Source of the DNA: Bacteroidales bacterium | GTDB taxonomy: Bacteria > Bacteroidota > Bacteroidia > Bacteroidales > WCHB1-69 | Direction of reading: 5' to 3' | Assembly: GCA_028684405.1 (NCBI GenBank) | Contig: JAQUGA010000141.1 | Span: forward strand, 1 to 6,641 | Length of the DNA stretch: 6,641 bases | Shown here: in pieces, positions 6,365 to 6,641 of the stretch | Layout: every line of letters begins with the position of its first letter | How positions within the stretch are numbered: position 1 is the stretch's first letter | Program-made: the position numbers and the translations under genes | Notes under the pieces: generated by a model | Told to the model about the DNA's origin: nothing | The model's input: only the letters and a program-made list of their open reading frames with translations | Database searches by the model: none

Positions 6365-6373
6365 ATAACTTTG
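6341..6373 (+). promoter_or_regulatory. Candidate promoter of the sigma-54-type activator gene
   Basis: TAACTTTG at 6366-6373 is a full match to the Bacteroidota -7 box TAnnTTTG. GTTG at 6341-6344 lies 21 nt upstream and can act as the -33 element (consensus TTTG). Transcription would begin near 6380, leaving a leader of about 20 nt before the ATG at 6398. A TTGTCA element (6371-6376) overlaps the -7 box, so a factor binding there could control the promoter. Confidence 0.6.
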
Positions 6374-6397
6374 TCATCTCTAAAACAATAATTATTA

Positions 6398-6641
6398 ATG
6401 GATATTCAGTCTGTAAAATTAAGATTTGGAATTATTGGCAATTCTGTATTACTGGAGCGAGCCATTCGCATTGCGATGCAGGTGGCTCCCACAGATTTAT
6501 CGGTGTTGATAACGGGAGAAAGTGGAGTTGGTAAAGAAAGTTTCCCCAAAATAATTCATCAAAACAGTGCTCGCAAGCACGGCCCATATATTGCTGTAAA
6601 CTGTGGTGCTATCCCAGAAGGAACCATAGATTCTGAATTAT
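6398..6641 (+). CDS. Sigma-54-interacting AAA+ transcriptional activator, N-terminal part
   Basis: The first 81 residues of an enhancer-binding protein; the gene continues past the right edge. The AAA+ domain begins almost at once (FGIIGNSVLLERAIRIAMQV), with the Walker A motif GESGVGKE at residues 40-47 and the following family pattern IIHQNSARKHGPYIAVNCGA (52-71), then IPEGTIDSEL. The GAFTGA loop that contacts sigma-54 should come just beyond the window. There is no receiver or other sensor domain before the AAA+ domain, so it resembles PspF-type activators controlled by a partner protein or by their own level. The ATG at 6398 is well supported: an in-frame TAA lies at 6389-6391, and the next ATG (residue 27) would cut into the conserved domain. 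The gene is divergent from the protease gene. A C-terminal Fis-type DNA-binding domain is expected but not visible. Confidence 0.93.
   Translation, partial: MDIQSVKLRFGIIGNSVLLERAIRIAMQVAPTDLSVLITGESGVGKESFPKIIHQNSARKHGPYIAVNCGAIPEGTIDSEL

Noticed and set aside
6398..6641. Possible receiver domain on the sigma-54-type activator (NtrC-like response regulator)
   Set aside because: The AAA+ domain starts within the first 15 residues after a start backed by an upstream in-frame stop, so there is no room for a receiver domain.

Overview
This window is AT-rich and comes from a member of the Bacteroidota, most likely of the Bacteroidales/Flavobacteriales type. The evidence is a primary sigma factor of only 286 residues without region 1.1, whose N-terminus (MRQLKISKSITNRE) is typical of that phylum. 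Further support comes from an ExbB / membrane protein / ExbD / ExbD gene order, and from TAnnTTTG-type -7 boxes in front of genes. All proteins seen are ordinary chromosomal ones. There is no sign of phage, insertion sequences, CRISPR, rRNA or tRNA.

Layout. Positions 1-1845 (+ strand) hold the 3' part of an operon: the end of an ExbB/TolQ-type proton channel gene, an uncharacterised four-helix membrane protein, and two tandem ExbD-type genes. The operon ends at a perfectly palindromic terminator (1864-1898), which probably also serves the convergent pyrG. On the minus strand follow pyrG (CTP synthase, 1914-3530), rpoD/sigA (3701-4561) and a DegP/HtrA-family periplasmic protease (4720-6099). 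Each is separated from the next by about 160-170 bp containing AT-rich hairpins, so they look like separate units or loosely coupled ones. Divergent from the protease gene, a sigma-54-type AAA+ activator gene starts at 6398 and runs off the right edge.

How the genes relate. The ExbB/ExbD cluster would supply proton-motive-force energy to an outer-membrane process. RpoD directs housekeeping transcription. The HtrA-type protease handles misfolded envelope proteins. The truncated activator would switch on sigma-54 promoters. PyrG makes CTP.

I found no clearly new multi-gene system. The points that most deserve a second look are in intergenic DNA. (i) The 298-bp divergent region has five TGACAA/TTGTCA elements, four of them within 43 bp around the activator promoter. 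(ii) The same region has a 29-codon hydrophobic small ORF followed by a terminator-like hairpin. (iii) A 12-bp AT-only-but-two hairpin with a T tract lies just upstream of pyrG. (iv) A 13-bp sequence is shared between the regions upstream of pyrG and of the protease gene. All four are sequence observations whose functions are inferred.
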